Assembly (NCBI RefSeq): GCF_902635505.1
Contig: NC_045427.1
Location: 58,678,539-58,742,538 of the forward strand
Reading direction: 5' to 3'
Source: Sarcophilus harrisii
Lineage: Eukaryota; Chordata; Mammalia; Dasyuromorphia; Dasyuridae
Length of the DNA: 64,000 nucleotides
Both the position numbers and the translations under genes were made by a program. Positions 24,248 to 35,599 of this stretch are shown piece by piece. Position 1 is the stretch's first letter, and each line of letters starts with the position of its first letter. The notes under the pieces were generated by a model. It did no database searches, was not told the DNA's origin, and worked only from the letters and a program-made list of their open reading frames with translations.

Positions 24248-24510
24248 GAGCAAGAATTCTTAACTTGGAGCCCATGAACTTTAAATATACCTACATATAT
24301 ATGTGTGTGTGTGTGTGTATGTACATATATATATATACATATATATATGTACATACACACACATACACTTTAATAACTATTCCAATATAATTGTTCTCTT
24401 TTGTAATCTTACATAGTTTTCTTATGCATTTAAAAACACTATTCTGGGAGTGGGTCCATAGATTTCACTGGATTGTCACAGGGTTAGGTGCTGAGTCTAT
24501 GCCACGGAAA
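24248..24510 (+). mobile_element. hAT-type MITE fossil interrupted by a (TG/TA)n microsatellite
   Basis: The left end AAGAATTCTTAACTTGGAGC and CCATGAAC belongs to the same terminal type as 10373-10627. A TATATG/TGTG stretch (24293-24363) lies inside. The right part has GTGGGTCCATAGATTTCACT. Confidence 0.5.
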
Positions 24511-24958
24511 AAACCTAAGAGCCACAATTCTAGGATTAGTGAGCAGGGCCTAAAAGAGGGTAGAGAATGGACCCAAGTTTGGGAACCATTCTGTCAGTTG
24601 CTCATTCAGTCTGTAAATATTTATTAAGCACTAATGATGTCAGGCATCAGGCTGAGTGCTGGGGATACGAATAAAGACAAAAGACAATCCCTGCTCTTGA
24701 GGAGCTCACAGTCTAATGTTATAACATCATCTATAAAATATAAGGATTGGCTGAGATAGTCTCAGAAGTCCCTTCTAGCTTTGTCCTTCTGGGATCCATA
24801 GAATTTACTCCTGCGTGCTGGGATGGGTCTGACCACTTCCTTTATTTGAATCTCAGTGGTAAAGCAACAATCCACCTCTTCCTCTTTCGAAGAGTGGTCC
24901 TCTGGCTAATTATAGAAATGAATTTCATCAACTACCTTCTTTTTTGCTTCTTTTTTAG

Positions 24959-25057
24959 GTAATTGAGGCCAACCAGGACACACAGACGATGCTGGAACTC
25001 TATGAGAAAAACCGGGACCAAATATTAACTGCAGGGGATATGAAACATCACTTATAG
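24959..25057 (+). CDS. TK2: TK2 last coding exon and stop
   Basis: These 99 bp read VIEANQDTQTMLELYEKNRD, then QILTAGDMKHHL and a TAG stop. This is the C-terminal strand and helix of TK2 (human [20 protein letters not shown]). The acceptor is CTTCTTTTTTAG. The last eight residues (AGDMKHHL) differ from the human end (PENRKHCP), although length is kept. That tail is poorly constrained among orthologues, so I see no sign of damage. Confidence 0.93.
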   Translation, partial: VIEANQDTQTMLELYEKNRDQILTAGDMKHHL

Positions 25058-25410
25058 AATCAGGAAAACTTATGTGATTGTAGTAGTAGCCTATCAGGGT
25101 CTGTCAGTTTAGCCATGAGGAATAACTTTTTAAGGTACACTCAAGTGAATTTTCTATCACAAATTATTAAAGTAAATGTATATACATACACATTCAACAT
25201 GCTATAACATACATGAAATGCATGTACATGTATATGTATATATGTCTTCAATATACTAATTATTGGAGTATACATAGATACACAGGTTTGTGTATATATG
25301 TATGTCTTCAGTACATTTGATGGTGTTCTTCTATTACTCGAGTGTCTACCATGGAGCCTATTGATGTGATCCATCTGATTTTTCGATGTGACCTGCCTGA
25401 GCTTTTTAGC

Positions 25411-25437
25411 AAAAAAAAAAAAAAAAAAAAAAAAAAT
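25411..25437. repeat. A27 homopolymer
   Basis: This uninterrupted A-run lies in the presumed TK2 3' UTR. Its origin is unclear. In a transcript it would be an internal oligo(dT) priming site. Confidence 0.9.
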
Positions 25438-25862
25438 CACTTAGCATAACTATGTGGCAGGCCATTTAACTGACTGCTGACGAGTGCTGCGCTAGCAAAT
25501 TTGGACCAATTAATCCTAATTGAAGTTGAATGTCATTCATCATCTAATTAAATTCATCAGCCTCCACAAGCATATATAGTCATTGCCATTATTGAAGATT
25601 TGGAATGATTTTTTTCTGCTGCGTAGCTCAATTGTAGGAGGTATAATAGTTGACTTTCTGTCCTTTACTGTCCAAATCCAAACTTTTGATGACCTAGGAA
25701 TAGCTGCAGTGGTAGAGTCAGATCCTCCTGACAACTGGATAGTCCAGCCTTTTGTTGTGAGCATGGGAATGGGAGCTTGTATTTATAGAAAGAAAGTCGG
25801 AGACTGAATGGAGCCAAGTGTCATTGTTGTCTGGTAATTTTGTTTGCCAAGTTATTGAAGGG

Positions 25863-25868
25863 AATAAA
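25863..25868 (+). terminator. TK2: Candidate TK2 poly(A) signal AATAAA
   Basis: This canonical AATAAA lies 806 bp after the TK2 stop and is followed by GTTGGATTTTTTTGTTGTTT, a plausible GU/U-rich downstream element. It is assigned by motif and position only. Confidence 0.45.
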
Positions 25869-26599
25869 CAATTGTTGGATTTTTTTGTTGTTTCTGCAAA
25901 TCAATGTTGTGTTTGGTCTCATTAAATATTAATGGTGTTATATCCTGTTTTGAACTCCATCAAGGGTCTGGGTCTGAAATGCAGCTTACTTGTATTGGCG
26001 TGAAATCATGTAACTTTTATGAGCGCGAAGGCTTTATTTTCTGAATGGCAGCCTTTCTTACAGCTCATGTTCAAGGAGAGAAGAGATGACAGTCTGGGGT
26101 GCCCTAAAGCATAGATCTCAAATCCACAGGCCTGCCCTTTGGACTGCTTGTACCCCATTATACTTGGACGCAAGCCATTTGGCTTTTTGGCTCAAATAAA
26201 TGGAATTGGAATTGGTTTTAGGATCCTCAGTGAAGAGAAAAAGACTTAGAATGTTAGCAAATAGGAATGGATACATACTTCATATAGACATTTGAGTCTG
26301 AAGTCACTGTTTTTAACTGACAGACAGGAAATTAGACCAATTGGTTTCTGAGGGCCTTTCTAGTACTGTCTCTGTGATGCCATTGCAAATTTTCTGTGAT
26401 ATTCAAACATGTTATTTTTCATTTTGAGAAAAATTACTCTTTTCATTTGGGTATATTAAATGTTGAGGAAAGAACAGGATAGCTGGGACTTCATTCCCCT
26501 CTTATTGACTACCTTGTATCCTTTTAGGTCTTACCTCAAGCCTAAAGTTGGGAGCAATACCACAAGACTCCATGACCTCTAAGGAATCCCTTGCTCCAT

Positions 26600-27370
26600 T
26601 GCTTATATTTTTAAAAATATATTTTTATTAATGTCTTTTTTTACATTACTGTAATTTCTAGGAGCCCTCCCCTAGTTCCTCCCACCCCAGAGTCTTCCCA
26701 CAAAATAGCATTTCTTCAAAGAAAAAAGTAGGAAAAACTTCAGCATAATTGAGCCGTATAATGAAAAAAAATCAGAAAATATGTGCAATGTACAATACGG
26801 TAGCTTTCTTTGCAAATAACTTGAGTTGAAGGTGTCTTCTCTTGGGTTATTTATTTTTTGTAATTTTACAACTTTCACTTTTGTGAAAGTTATTTTTATT
26901 TATATTGTAAGTATTTTTTTTTTTTTTTTTTTGGCTCTGCTTATTTCACCCAGCAGCCATTTAGGTTTTTTCACGCTTCTTTGTATTCATTACATTCATC
27001 ATTTCTTAGAGAATAGTCATATTTTATGACATTCATGTGCCACAATTTCTTTTCCCCAGTTATTGAGCATCTAGTTTGTTTCCAATTCTTACAGAAAATG
27101 CTGCTGTAAATATTTTGTGGGAACTTCCTTCTTATCCATATCTTCCTTGAAGAATAAACTTAGTAAGAGAATCTCTAGATCAATCATTTTCTAAAATGAT
27201 TGTACTGATTTACAGCTTCACCAACAAAGTATTAGCCTTCCTATCTTCCCACCTTTTGTCATCTTTACCAATTTGCAAGGTGTGAAGTGAAACCTCAGGC
27301 TTGTTTCAACTTGTATTCCTCCACTGCTTTTAAATGGCTTTGAGCTTGTTCAAATGATTTGTTCTTTTCT
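26600..27370 (-). mobile_element. L1 3' region, two or more pieces
   Basis: On the plus strand a T-rich start is followed by CACAATTTCTTTTCCCCAGT, TTGTTTCCAATTCTTACAGA and TGATTTACAGCTTCACCAAC, the inverted order of the end of L1 ORF2 and 3' UTR. The same blocks occur around 41240-41500. Confidence 0.55.
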
Positions 27371-29890
27371 TTATTCTAGAGGGATGACTTTGGAAAGAGG
27401 ATTGGGACAGGAATCAGGAGCTTTGACCCTACCACTAACTCACTTTCTGACTTGAGGAAAGTAATTTTCCCTCTCCAGGTCTCAGTTTCTTATCTGTAAA
27501 ACCCAAAAGTTTGGGTTACAAATTGAGAATTATAGAATTTCAGAGTTGGAAAGGATCTCGGAGGCCCATGTAGTCTAGTCTACATCTGAAAAAACAAATT
27601 CCCTCTGTAACACACTCAGCAAGTCTCTTTGTCGCTCTCAAGTGAAGGGGAACCCACTACCTCCCAGGCAATTCACTCCACTTTTGGATGGCTCTCCTCA
27701 TTAGGGATTTTTCCTGAGCTCAGGTTCAGAAATTTGCTTCTCTGAAATGTCCACCTCTTGCTCCTGCTTCTGTCTCTGGGGCCAAACAGAGTAAGTTTAA
27801 TCTCTCTTCCCCATGACAGGATCTCAAATGAGCTTGAAGGCACTTCTCATGCCTCTAGAGTTTTCCCTTCTCCAGGCTGTCTTGTACTGCACTAATCTTC
27901 TGTTGCAGGACCACAGGAAATAAATCATAATAAAACACTTAAGATTTCATCTCCACGTGAAAGTTGGCGGGGTCATAGTTGTAACAGCATTGGATCTGGC
28001 ACCTCGAGAGACCTGGCAACATCATCTGGTTCTGTCACATCTCAATTGGAACGTGGGATGAAAGTTACTTTTTATGTCAGCCTCATCTACCCCTTTATCT
28101 TTAAAGTGGTGAATAAGAACTATCCTACTGTGTACCTGACAACTTGTGAGGACCAAAGGACTTGAGGAATATAGTGCTATGCAAATGCAAGCTATTATTA
28201 TGATGGCTTTTTTTTTCCCCCAATGTAATGGCAAAGTAAGAAGCTGTTTTGGAAAGTGTAATGAGCCCATATGTTTTTAAAAATCCTGTTGGAGAAGACA
28301 TGTTTTCTCTTAACATAACATGTAACAACAGTCTGGTCCTAAGGACCCTGGTAGTTAGGATAGTTCTGGACTTAAGTGCACCAAGGTCATCTGTGGGATC
28401 TTATCTTCCATGGGCCTGTTTTCTTGTTAGGAGAATGAAGTAGTTGGACACACTGACCTTCTAACTTAAGGATCTTTGATCCTAGAAGCTCACATACTTA
28501 TAATAGTATAAGGTTCTTAAAGTCCTTTACATATACTCTCATTTGACATATGTGAGATGTAATAACCTCTAAAAAAGATATTACAACTATTGCCTCCATT
28601 TTACAGACAAAGGAATAAAGCTGAGAGAACTTGAGACTCTTTTCCATGATCACACAAGTGGTGAGTGTTCTAGGGTGGAGATTTGGAATCTCTAAATATT
28701 TTCCCTGGCCCCTGGTCTTTTCCCAACTCATGGAGCTGTTTCCCGTGACATTTTGGGACTCTAGCTTATGCTTTGCAATCGAAAACACTTTCAGTTAGTT
28801 CATGTAATAATTTATCTTTGCCCAACTGTTGTAATCTTTTTTTTTTTTTTAAACTTGCTTTAAAAAGGAAAAAAAAATCAATTCTTATTAGTAAGAAAGG
28901 CAGAGTAAGCAGGTGGAGGTTTACAGACAAAATCGGTTGTAGCATTCATGATTCTTTTAATTGGATCACAATGCCCTCATGAGGATTCAGGGAGATGAAA
29001 GCACTATTAGAATGGCAGCCTGGCAGAAGAGCTGGTTTCTAGGACATACTGACTCTGTGACCCTGGGTGCCACAGGCTCAGACTGTCTAAGGTGATGTAC
29101 TGCAGGGCAGTTATTAGTCTGTACTGATAGGAAGAGGTTCCTTACCAAGAGTTCCATATACTAGTGAAATCATAGGTCTAGGATTCCATCCCCTCCTCAA
29201 AAACTTGTTATTGGGAAACTCTTCTAGCCTGGACTAAAGATCCTTCCCATCAGCTAAGATGCTGGACCTGTAGTCAACAAGACCTGAGTGTCTCACACAA
29301 TTATCAGCCCTGTGGTAACCTCTGCCTCGGTTTCTTCATCTGTAAAATGGGAATAATAACAGCACCTCCCAAACTTGGGAACATCAAATGATGACATATT
29401 TGAAAAGTACTCTGCATACCTTAAAGGGATAGACAAGTGGTATTATTACTGTTACACTGATTATTCTTACTTTCTCATTCTGTGGATGGCCCCACCAAGG
29501 ACAAGGAACTAGGTGTCAGAGTTGATAGAGAGCTAAATCCGAGTTAAAATCCTACCTCAGATACTTATCAGCTGTTTGATTTTAGGTAAGTCACTTGGGC
29601 TCTTTGCCTAAGTTTCCCCAAGTGCAAAATGAGGATGATACTACTAAACTCCCAGGTTTTGAGGATTAAATGAAATAGTAATCATGAAGTACTTAGTAGG
29701 CACTACATAAATGTCATCTATTAACATTAAAAGGTAGGGGGAGAAACCCTTTGCTGTATGAAATTCTCACCTGTGTGTGCTTTTCTCCCCTTAGACCCAG
29801 CACAAATACAAATTTGTTGACTTAATTTGATGGGACCAGTTTGCCTATCAACAGATTTTTTGTTTGTTTATTTCTTTAAAGATATTTCTT

Positions 29891-30053
29891 GGGGCATCTA
29901 GATAATGCAGTGGATAAAGCATCTGCCCTGAAGTGAGGAGGACCTGAGTTCAAATCTAGTCTCAGACACTTAACACTTCCTAGCTTGTGTGATTCTGGGC
30001 AAGTCATTTAACCCCAAAAGCCTCAGGCAAAAAACGAACCAAACAAACAAACT
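29891..30053 (+). mobile_element. Marsupial tRNA-derived SINE, short form with A-rich tail
   Basis: It has GGCATCTAGATAATGCAGTG, GACCTGAGTTCAAATCTAGT, CACTTAACACTTCCTAGC and GGCAAGTCATTTAACCCC, then an AACAAACAAAC tail. Confidence 0.85.
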
Positions 30054-30871
30054 AAAAAATATTTCTTTTTGAATTGAAAGTTGCTTATAATCATAGTAAC
30101 AGAATGGGATTCTGATTTAACCCTCTCATTTTACAAAAGAGGAAACTTGGGTCCAGTAAGGGGGAATGGGGACTTATCCAAGAGCACAGAATGTTGTGAA
30201 TGAGTGGATGAAAAAGCATGTATGTGCTTATGATGTGCAAAGCACTGAGTTAAATGCTGGAATGCAAATGGAGAAAAACCAAACCAGTACCTTCCCTCAA
30301 GCAGCTTATATTCTAAAGGGAAGACAACACAGCAGGGACGACATAAAGAACACAGATTTTCAGATGGAAAGCTCCCAGTGGCACAGCTGCAAAGAAAATA
30401 CCGATACATCTATGGTGTCATTTCCACTGATAAAACCATTTCCATTTTTGATTGGAAACTTTGACAGTACCAAGGACTTTGGTGCCATGAATTTTCCTTT
30501 TTGGATCAGAGGTTTAGGTTGATGAGAAGGGTGGGGCGAGGCTAGGTCATATTTTCAAAAGGGTGAATTTCCCGCTTTAGGGATGGAGCTGGGATTGAGG
30601 TCGGTGCTCTTTAGGGAGGAGGGACACATTGTTAGTAAACGAGGGTTTTGGGGCCCAGGATCCTGGGCTGACTCCACTGGGATGTGATGGGACATGGTAT
30701 GGTGATCATGGTGTTTGGCTTGTCTGGCATTTGCCACCTCTCCTCTATCGTTTGTTGTCCCTTGCTGCATCAGCTAGTGCCAAAACAAGAAAAGAATTAT
30801 CTAAACTCCCTCACCAGTGTTCTTTGTACCACCAGTGCCCCTGTTCTCTTCTTATTTGTTAGAAAAGGATA

Positions 30872-30877
30872 TTTATT
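30872..30877 (-). terminator. Possible poly(A) signal for the SPATA2-like gene
   Basis: This is the first canonical AATAAA I found on the minus strand below the stop of the SPATA2-like gene, 1.98 kb away. The distance is long and intervening repeats exist, so support is weak. Confidence 0.2.
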
Positions 30878-31726
30878 GCCCAAAGTAGACCCCAGGGATG
30901 GATTGAACTGGACTGGGGAAGGCCAGAACTGAGCATCCAGAAAGATGTGTGGAGTCGGGCAGGTGTTGGAGAGCTGGCTGCAGATGTCATGAAACAGAAG
31001 CTCTCAATCTAGAGGTGGCCACATAGTAAAGTGAATTTAGAAAGCAGATTCAAGACAAGGTAGAAATTAGAAAATTTTGAACTGGAAGAAAACTTAGGAA
31101 ACTAATTTGACCTGCTCATCAATTTGCAGGCAGAAGAACAGAGCACTAACCCTGAATCCTGAAGTTGGAGCAGAATCTGGGATCTGGGATGTCAATATGT
31201 TCAGTGTCCGGGATCGGGGTGGAGGTAGGAAAGGATTAAGGCAATGGATAAAGCCCAGCAATAACTAGGTGATAATATCATGCTGATTGCACAGAAGATG
31301 TCAGGGGGTCTAGACCTGCAGCATGAAGGTTCAAGGGTCTGGCACCAGGAGATAATTAAGGGCTTAAAGACACACTTTCCAGTCATTGGGAAACTGAGTC
31401 ATAGGGGGACCAGCAATGAGAGTGATGCTGAGCTCAAAACCCAGTAACTCTGGGCTAACCAAGACCAAGATTAGTCTCAGACTATGCAGTAGATAGAATT
31501 CATCAAAGACTATTAGAATCAGAAAGGACCATAATCATTATCTACTACAACTCTCATTTTAAATTTGAGAAAACTGAGGCACCACAGGTAAAATGTTATC
31601 CATAATAATAGCTGACTAAGAAACCAGGCTCCAAACCTAGCTGTTTGACTTCAAAGTCAGGTTCCTCAGTGCTGAGAGAAGTGAGAGAGAAGAATTGCCC
31701 TATGTCAGTTTCCCAATGTTTATCTA

Positions 31727-31764
31727 GGGGAAAATGGGCGTCTGGCCAATGAAGATGTCCCTGT
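31727..31764 (-). pseudogene. 38 bp copy of the SPATA2-like coding exon
   Basis: It matches 33576-33613 in the coding exon at 37 of 38 positions, in the same orientation. The copied codons spell RDIFIGQTPIFP, and the one difference is a synonymous Thr codon (ACA to ACG). Similarity stops sharply on both sides. It lies about 1.1 kb below the stop of the gene. Confidence 0.8.
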
Positions 31765-32090
31765 TACATATTACTTCACATCCATCCTAAGAGGGAGGAG
31801 GCGCAAGGATTACCATCTACTTTTAGCAGATGAGGAAACCAAGGTTCCAGGAAATATCAAGATCTTTTCATGTTTACTTGGCTAGTTCATGACAGTTAAG
31901 TTTTCCATGATTTTTCTAAGTAACATTTTCCAAGTAAGTCTCCTAGGTCTCTCTGTGATAACCCACCATCTTTGTGCTTGTGGTAGTGAAACTTGTCTGG
32001 CTTCTCTTTGGAAAATCTCTAATCTGTGTAACTCTCCTTCCTACCCAACTAGAAAGGACTTTGGAATATAGAATGTCCTAACTTGAATGG

Positions 32091-32430
32091 GCCTTAGAAC
32101 ATAGAAAATCAGAACTAGAAGAGATCTTAGAACATAGAATGACAACACAGAATCTTAGTTGGAAGAGATCTTAGAAAATGGAATGTCAGCTGAAAGAGCT
32201 CTTAGAACACAGAATGTCAACTGGAAGAGATTTTAGAACACAGAACATCAATATAGAATGTCAGCTGGAAAAGCCTTAGAACATAGAAAATCAGAACTAG
32301 GAGAGATCTTAGAACATAGAATGACAACATAGAATCTCAGTTGGAAGAGATCTTAGAACATAGAATGTCAGCTGAAAGTGGTCTTAGAGCATAGAATGTC
32401 AACTTAGATCTTAGAACACAGAATATTAAA
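32091..32430 (+). repeat. CTTAGAACATAGAATGTCA minisatellite with 182 bp duplication
   Basis: About eleven ~30 bp units of the type TCTTAGAACATAGAATGTCA plus GCTGGAAGAGA. A six-unit block starting GCCTTAGAACATAGAAAATC at 32091 is repeated from 32273 with few changes, giving a 182 bp period. It lies just below the 3' end of the SPATA2-like coding region. Confidence 0.85.
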
Positions 32431-32855
32431 ATATAAAAACATTGGAATTGAAATGGGCCTTAGTCTAGCATACTTATTTTGCATGTTGCTGAGGAACATG
32501 GTTCAGAGATGGGATGTGCTTTGTCTCAGATCACAGTGGATGGTAGGGCTGAGATTGGAACTCAGGTATTTTGAGTCCAAATTCCACATCCTTTGTACTT
32601 TCCAGATTGCTGCTCTCTCGTCTCCTGCAATGATGGAGTCCTTCATACTATTGCAGGAATAAGATTGGATGGCCTTGTGACAGAACCTGAATGGGAAACA
32701 GGAAGGACGTGTTGTTTCTACATTCCTTACTTCTGTCTTCCTCAGCCTAGAGCCTTTGACGTTGCCTATATTCAGAAAATCAAGCAGGAGATAGAAATGC
32801 TTTGCCTAGCCCGTGTTTCTGAGAATGGCGGTTTCTCCTCCTGACAGACACAAAA

Positions 32856-34211
32856 TCATCGACAATTGTCCTGACGGTGTGTGCAAATGGTAGTATCTGG
32901 TGGAAACACCTCTAGACTTCTGGGAGGAATGTAGGTAATGTTTGGAGGCTCCTGGACTTGGCGGAAGGATGGTGTAGCTCTCTGAAGCTGCTGCCTCCTG
33001 CTCTCAGAACAGCCGCTTTCCCACAGTCCACACCCTAATTCTGAGGCTGGCTGAATGGTGGGATGTATTGTGCTAGTTACATCAAGGCATTTGTGCCGTC
33101 CCTCAGAATGGTTGGGGCTTCCAGTAGCCTGACTGTTAGTGACCTTCAAGTTCTCTTCAATAGAATATTCAAGACTTTCGGTACTGTGAGCTTTAATTTG
33201 GAGCCTGCTAAAGGAGGAGGAGAGGTCATCCAGATCATCCTCACTGGACCAGTCATCTTCCCAGGGAGCATTGTTGCAAAGGGTCACGTTGGTAGGGTGG
33301 GGCTCCGGACTTGTGTCTGGAAGGGTGGGCCTAGTGGCAGTGCCAAAGCTTGCCACCTCTGCTGGCTTAGGTCTTACCTGTGGGCCAGGGACCTTACTGC
33401 TGTCATCGGATGTTGGATCTGTAAAAACTGTTAGAGCGGGGGGACCACTGGATGCCACAGGAGGCAGAATGGAGGTGACTCTGGACACAGCAGCCTTGCT
33501 GGAGACCAAGATGCCTTGGTCAGCACAGCCACCTTGGGCCTGGGGCTTCCTCTGGCTGCTTGGAGGGAGGTTCTTGGGGAAAATGGGTGTCTGGCCAATG
33601 AAGATGTCCCTGTAGCGGTTCAAGAACTCATCACTCTCTGAACACTTGCTAATATCTTGGACTACTTCCTGGTCATGGGGGAGGACATCTGTAGGAGATG
33701 GGCCCCTGGGCAGACTTAGATCAGATTTCAAATGACAACCATCCTCTGTTTCCTCATTCAAAAGGCTTTCAGATTTGTCTTTGTCTACTGGTTTCTGTGC
33801 ATTCCTCAGGTTGGAAAGCAAATTGTCTTTCTCTCTCTTGCTTGGGAACTTGGATACCTGGTCGGGATGATTCTCCATGTCTTTGCTGGGATGATTCTCC
33901 ATGACTTTGCTGGGATGATTCTCCATGTCTTTCCTGCATTTTGGAAGCCCAGATGGCTGGGCACTTTGTAGAAGGGCGCCCGCTTCCTCCCTATAACCTG
34001 AGTCAGAAGACATTTCAAGGATGGTTTCACATTCAACTCTAGTGAGGAAGATTTCAAATGCTGTCTGCATTGCTTCCTCCTCGTTTATTTTTCTGACAAG
34101 TGAAAATTCTGTGGCTGTTAAGGCAACATAACCTATTTTCTTCAGGATCATTTCCACAATGTTTTCTGGAAGCACAGACCGAACGGAGTAGACAAAATTA
34201 CCTGTAAATGT
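32856..34211 (-). CDS. SPATA2-family protein, last coding exon (residues 113-563)
   Basis: This is the largest open frame in the window: 1356 bp, 451 residues plus TGA. It enters after a CTGTTTCAG acceptor in phase 0. It opens TFTGNFVYSVRSVLPENIVE and continues FEIFLTRVECETILEM. This aligns with SPATA2 (TYTGPFVYYVKS..., FELFLAKVECEQMLEI) and SPATA2L (KTFSGGYV..., LRLECEILGEV), giving the end of the PUB domain and the following helices. SPATA2 proteins recruit the deubiquitinase CYLD through the PUB domain and bridge it to LUBAC in TNF signalling. The remaining ~380 residues are Ser/Pro-rich and look disordered. They include a 3-fold MENHPSK repeat (about residues 208-229) and an acidic WEDDWSSEDDLDDL patch (about 429-442). 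I see no paired CxxC cysteines like the zinc finger at the SPATA2 C-terminus. It could be a diverged SPATA2L, but the setting between TK2 and BEAN1 argues for a separate paralogue. Confidence 0.88.
   Translation of the reverse strand, partial: TFTGNFVYSVRSVLPENIVEMILKKIGYVALTATEFSLVRKINEEEAMQTAFEIFLTRVECETILEMSSDSGYREEAGALLQSAQPSGLPKCRKDMENHPSKVMENHPSKDMENHPDQVSKFPSKREKDNLLSNLRNAQKPVDKDKSESLLNEETEDGCHLKSDLSLPRGPSPTDVLPHDQEVVQDISKCSESDEFLNRYRDIFIGQTPIFPKNLPPSSQRKPQAQGGCADQGILVSSKAAVSRVTSILPPVASSGPPALTVFTDPTSDDSSKVPGPQVRPKPAEVASFGTATRPTLPDTSPEPHPTNVTLCNNAPWEDDWSSEDDLDDLSSSFSRLQIKAHSTESLEYSIEENLKVTNSQATGSPNHSEGRHKCLDVTSTIHPTIQPASELGCGLWESGCSESRRQQLQRATPSFRQVQEPPNITYIPPRSLEVFPPDTTICTHRQDNCR
33864..33935 (-). 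repeat. 24 bp coding tandem repeat (MENHPSK), three copies
   Basis: Units start at 33864, 33888 and 33912 (plus-strand GGGATGATTCTCCATG). They encode (S)K-[DV]-MENHP three times inside the SPATA2-like disordered region. The reading frame is kept because the period is a multiple of three. Confidence 0.9.
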
Positions 34212-34429
34212 CTGAAACAGAACAAGGCATTAGGAACGAGGCAAACCTCTGAGGAAAATGAACCAAGGAAGGGAGGAAGATTCTGCTTACTATCTGAGAA
34301 TTAGGGATCCCCAGGGTCTAATGGACAGATATGGAATTATGGGGCTGGGGAGCTCAAAATCAAAGAAACTTAATAGAATTGGGAAGGACATTAAAACAAT
34401 AAAAAGTTAGAGTGAGATGGGATTTAAGA

Positions 34430-34620
34430 ACATAGGAAGTTAGATTATAGTGCATAGCAATGGTGGAATAAACACTATAAAATGTTAAAGCTGAAAGAGA
34501 CATAACAAGAGACAGGTATTTGTTAGAACACAGAATAGAACATCACTGCTGAGAGGTACCTCACAGTATAGAATGTAAAAACCAGAAAGGACCTTTGAGC
34601 ATAGAATATTAGGATATAGA
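34430..34620 (+). repeat. Degenerate AGAACATAGAATG-type minisatellite
   Basis: Diverged units such as TAAGAACATAGGAAGTTAGA, GTTAGAACACAGAATAGAAC and TTTGAGCATAGAATATTAGG lie in the SPATA2-like intron. Confidence 0.5.
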
Positions 34621-34756
34621 GTGTAAGACTTGGCAGGGAACATAAAGATCAATTATCAAACTTCTTCATTTTATATGTAGGGAAACTGAGGTCTATCCAG
34701 AGACAGAAAGTAATTTTCCCAGCTCAGAGCAAGGGATTTCAACTTAATCCTCACTT

Positions 34757-34990
34757 TCAGTCCAAAGCTCTTAAAAATAACTTTAATTGATTTTTTGTTT
34801 TTGCATTACTTTGATTTCCAAATACATTCTCTCTCTTTCCCACTCCATGCAGAGAAATAAGCTTTGTAACAAAAAGTAAAGAAAGAATATGGGAGAGGGA
34901 ACCCAATTTTGAATCTAGCATGGATACAGTGTTCCACATTGTTAGTTCCTCCAGCTTGGCAAAGAAGGGAGGGGGGGGTACATTGTCTCA
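34757..34990 (-). mobile_element. L1 3' end fragment
   Basis: It has AAAAATAACTTTAATTGATT, TGATTTCCAAATACATTCTC and TAACAAAAAGTAAAGAAAGA, as in other inverted marsupial L1 3' ends. Confidence 0.5.
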
Positions 34991-35599
34991 CTTCTTCTCT
35001 GGGGTCAGTCTTGGTTATTGTAATTTCAGACTAAGCTGGGATGGCCTTTGTGGGGGTGGGATAGGTGTCCAGGCCAGATAGCCTAGGACTTTCTGGTATA
35101 AGTGAATACAGTTAGAAGGTAAGAGAGTAACATGTCAGTAAAGAGAACTTGGAGGAAATGTTGATTGCTGAGTTGTGGGGTGGGAAGCTGCTGTTTCCTC
35201 CTAGCAATCCTGTGTGACTTGTAGTACCCCATCAGTCCCATGCCAAATAGCATGTGAAAGAAAGATGTATGCTCCCCCAAATTCAACCTTCTGGGGAGGA
35301 GAGAAGTGTGATCCATCATGTATGTCTGTGCTCACTGGAAAACCCCTGCTGGTCCCCTGCTGGTTATGGCTCTGCTCTGAAAATCAGCTACGTGGTGTGG
35401 TTAATAGTGTTAGGAAATCTGAGTTCAAATCAGGCCTCCAACTCTTATTAGCTGTGTCATGCCAGACAAGACACTAAACCTCCCTCAGCCTCAATTTCCT
35501 CATCTGCAAAATGATTGGGAATGGAGGGAAGAGAGAAAGAGTCTTGATGGTCTCTTCTAGGTCTAAATCTATGATTCTCTCTGAGAAACAGTGGGTACT

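Larger units (their letters stand above)
25058..25888 (+). other. TK2: Probable TK2 3' UTR
   Basis: This sequence follows the TK2 stop and holds no convincing coding frame. The best polyadenylation signal is AATAAA at 25863-25868, followed by TG/T-rich sequence within 40 bp. A second AATAAA at 26195-26200 is an alternative end. The 27-A run at 25411-25437 has no upstream AATAAA close by, so it is more likely a simple or transposon-derived repeat than a cleavage site. Confidence 0.5.
25889..32090. other. Intergenic stretch between TK2 and the SPATA2-like gene
   Basis: I see no protein-coding exon. It holds an L1 3' fragment (26600-27370), an L3/CR1-like or MIR mosaic (27520-27880), a short SINE (29891-30053), MIR fossils (29220-29460 and 29510-29730) and a TTAAGCA-type fragment (30205-30420). 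The 30530-31480 part is mostly unique sequence without a convincing ORF. Confidence 0.6.

Noticed and set aside
25411-25437. A27 run as the true TK2 polyadenylation point or a processed gene end
   Set aside because: No poly(A) signal lies 10-35 bp upstream and sequence continues without a retrocopy structure. AATAAA at 25863 is a better end.
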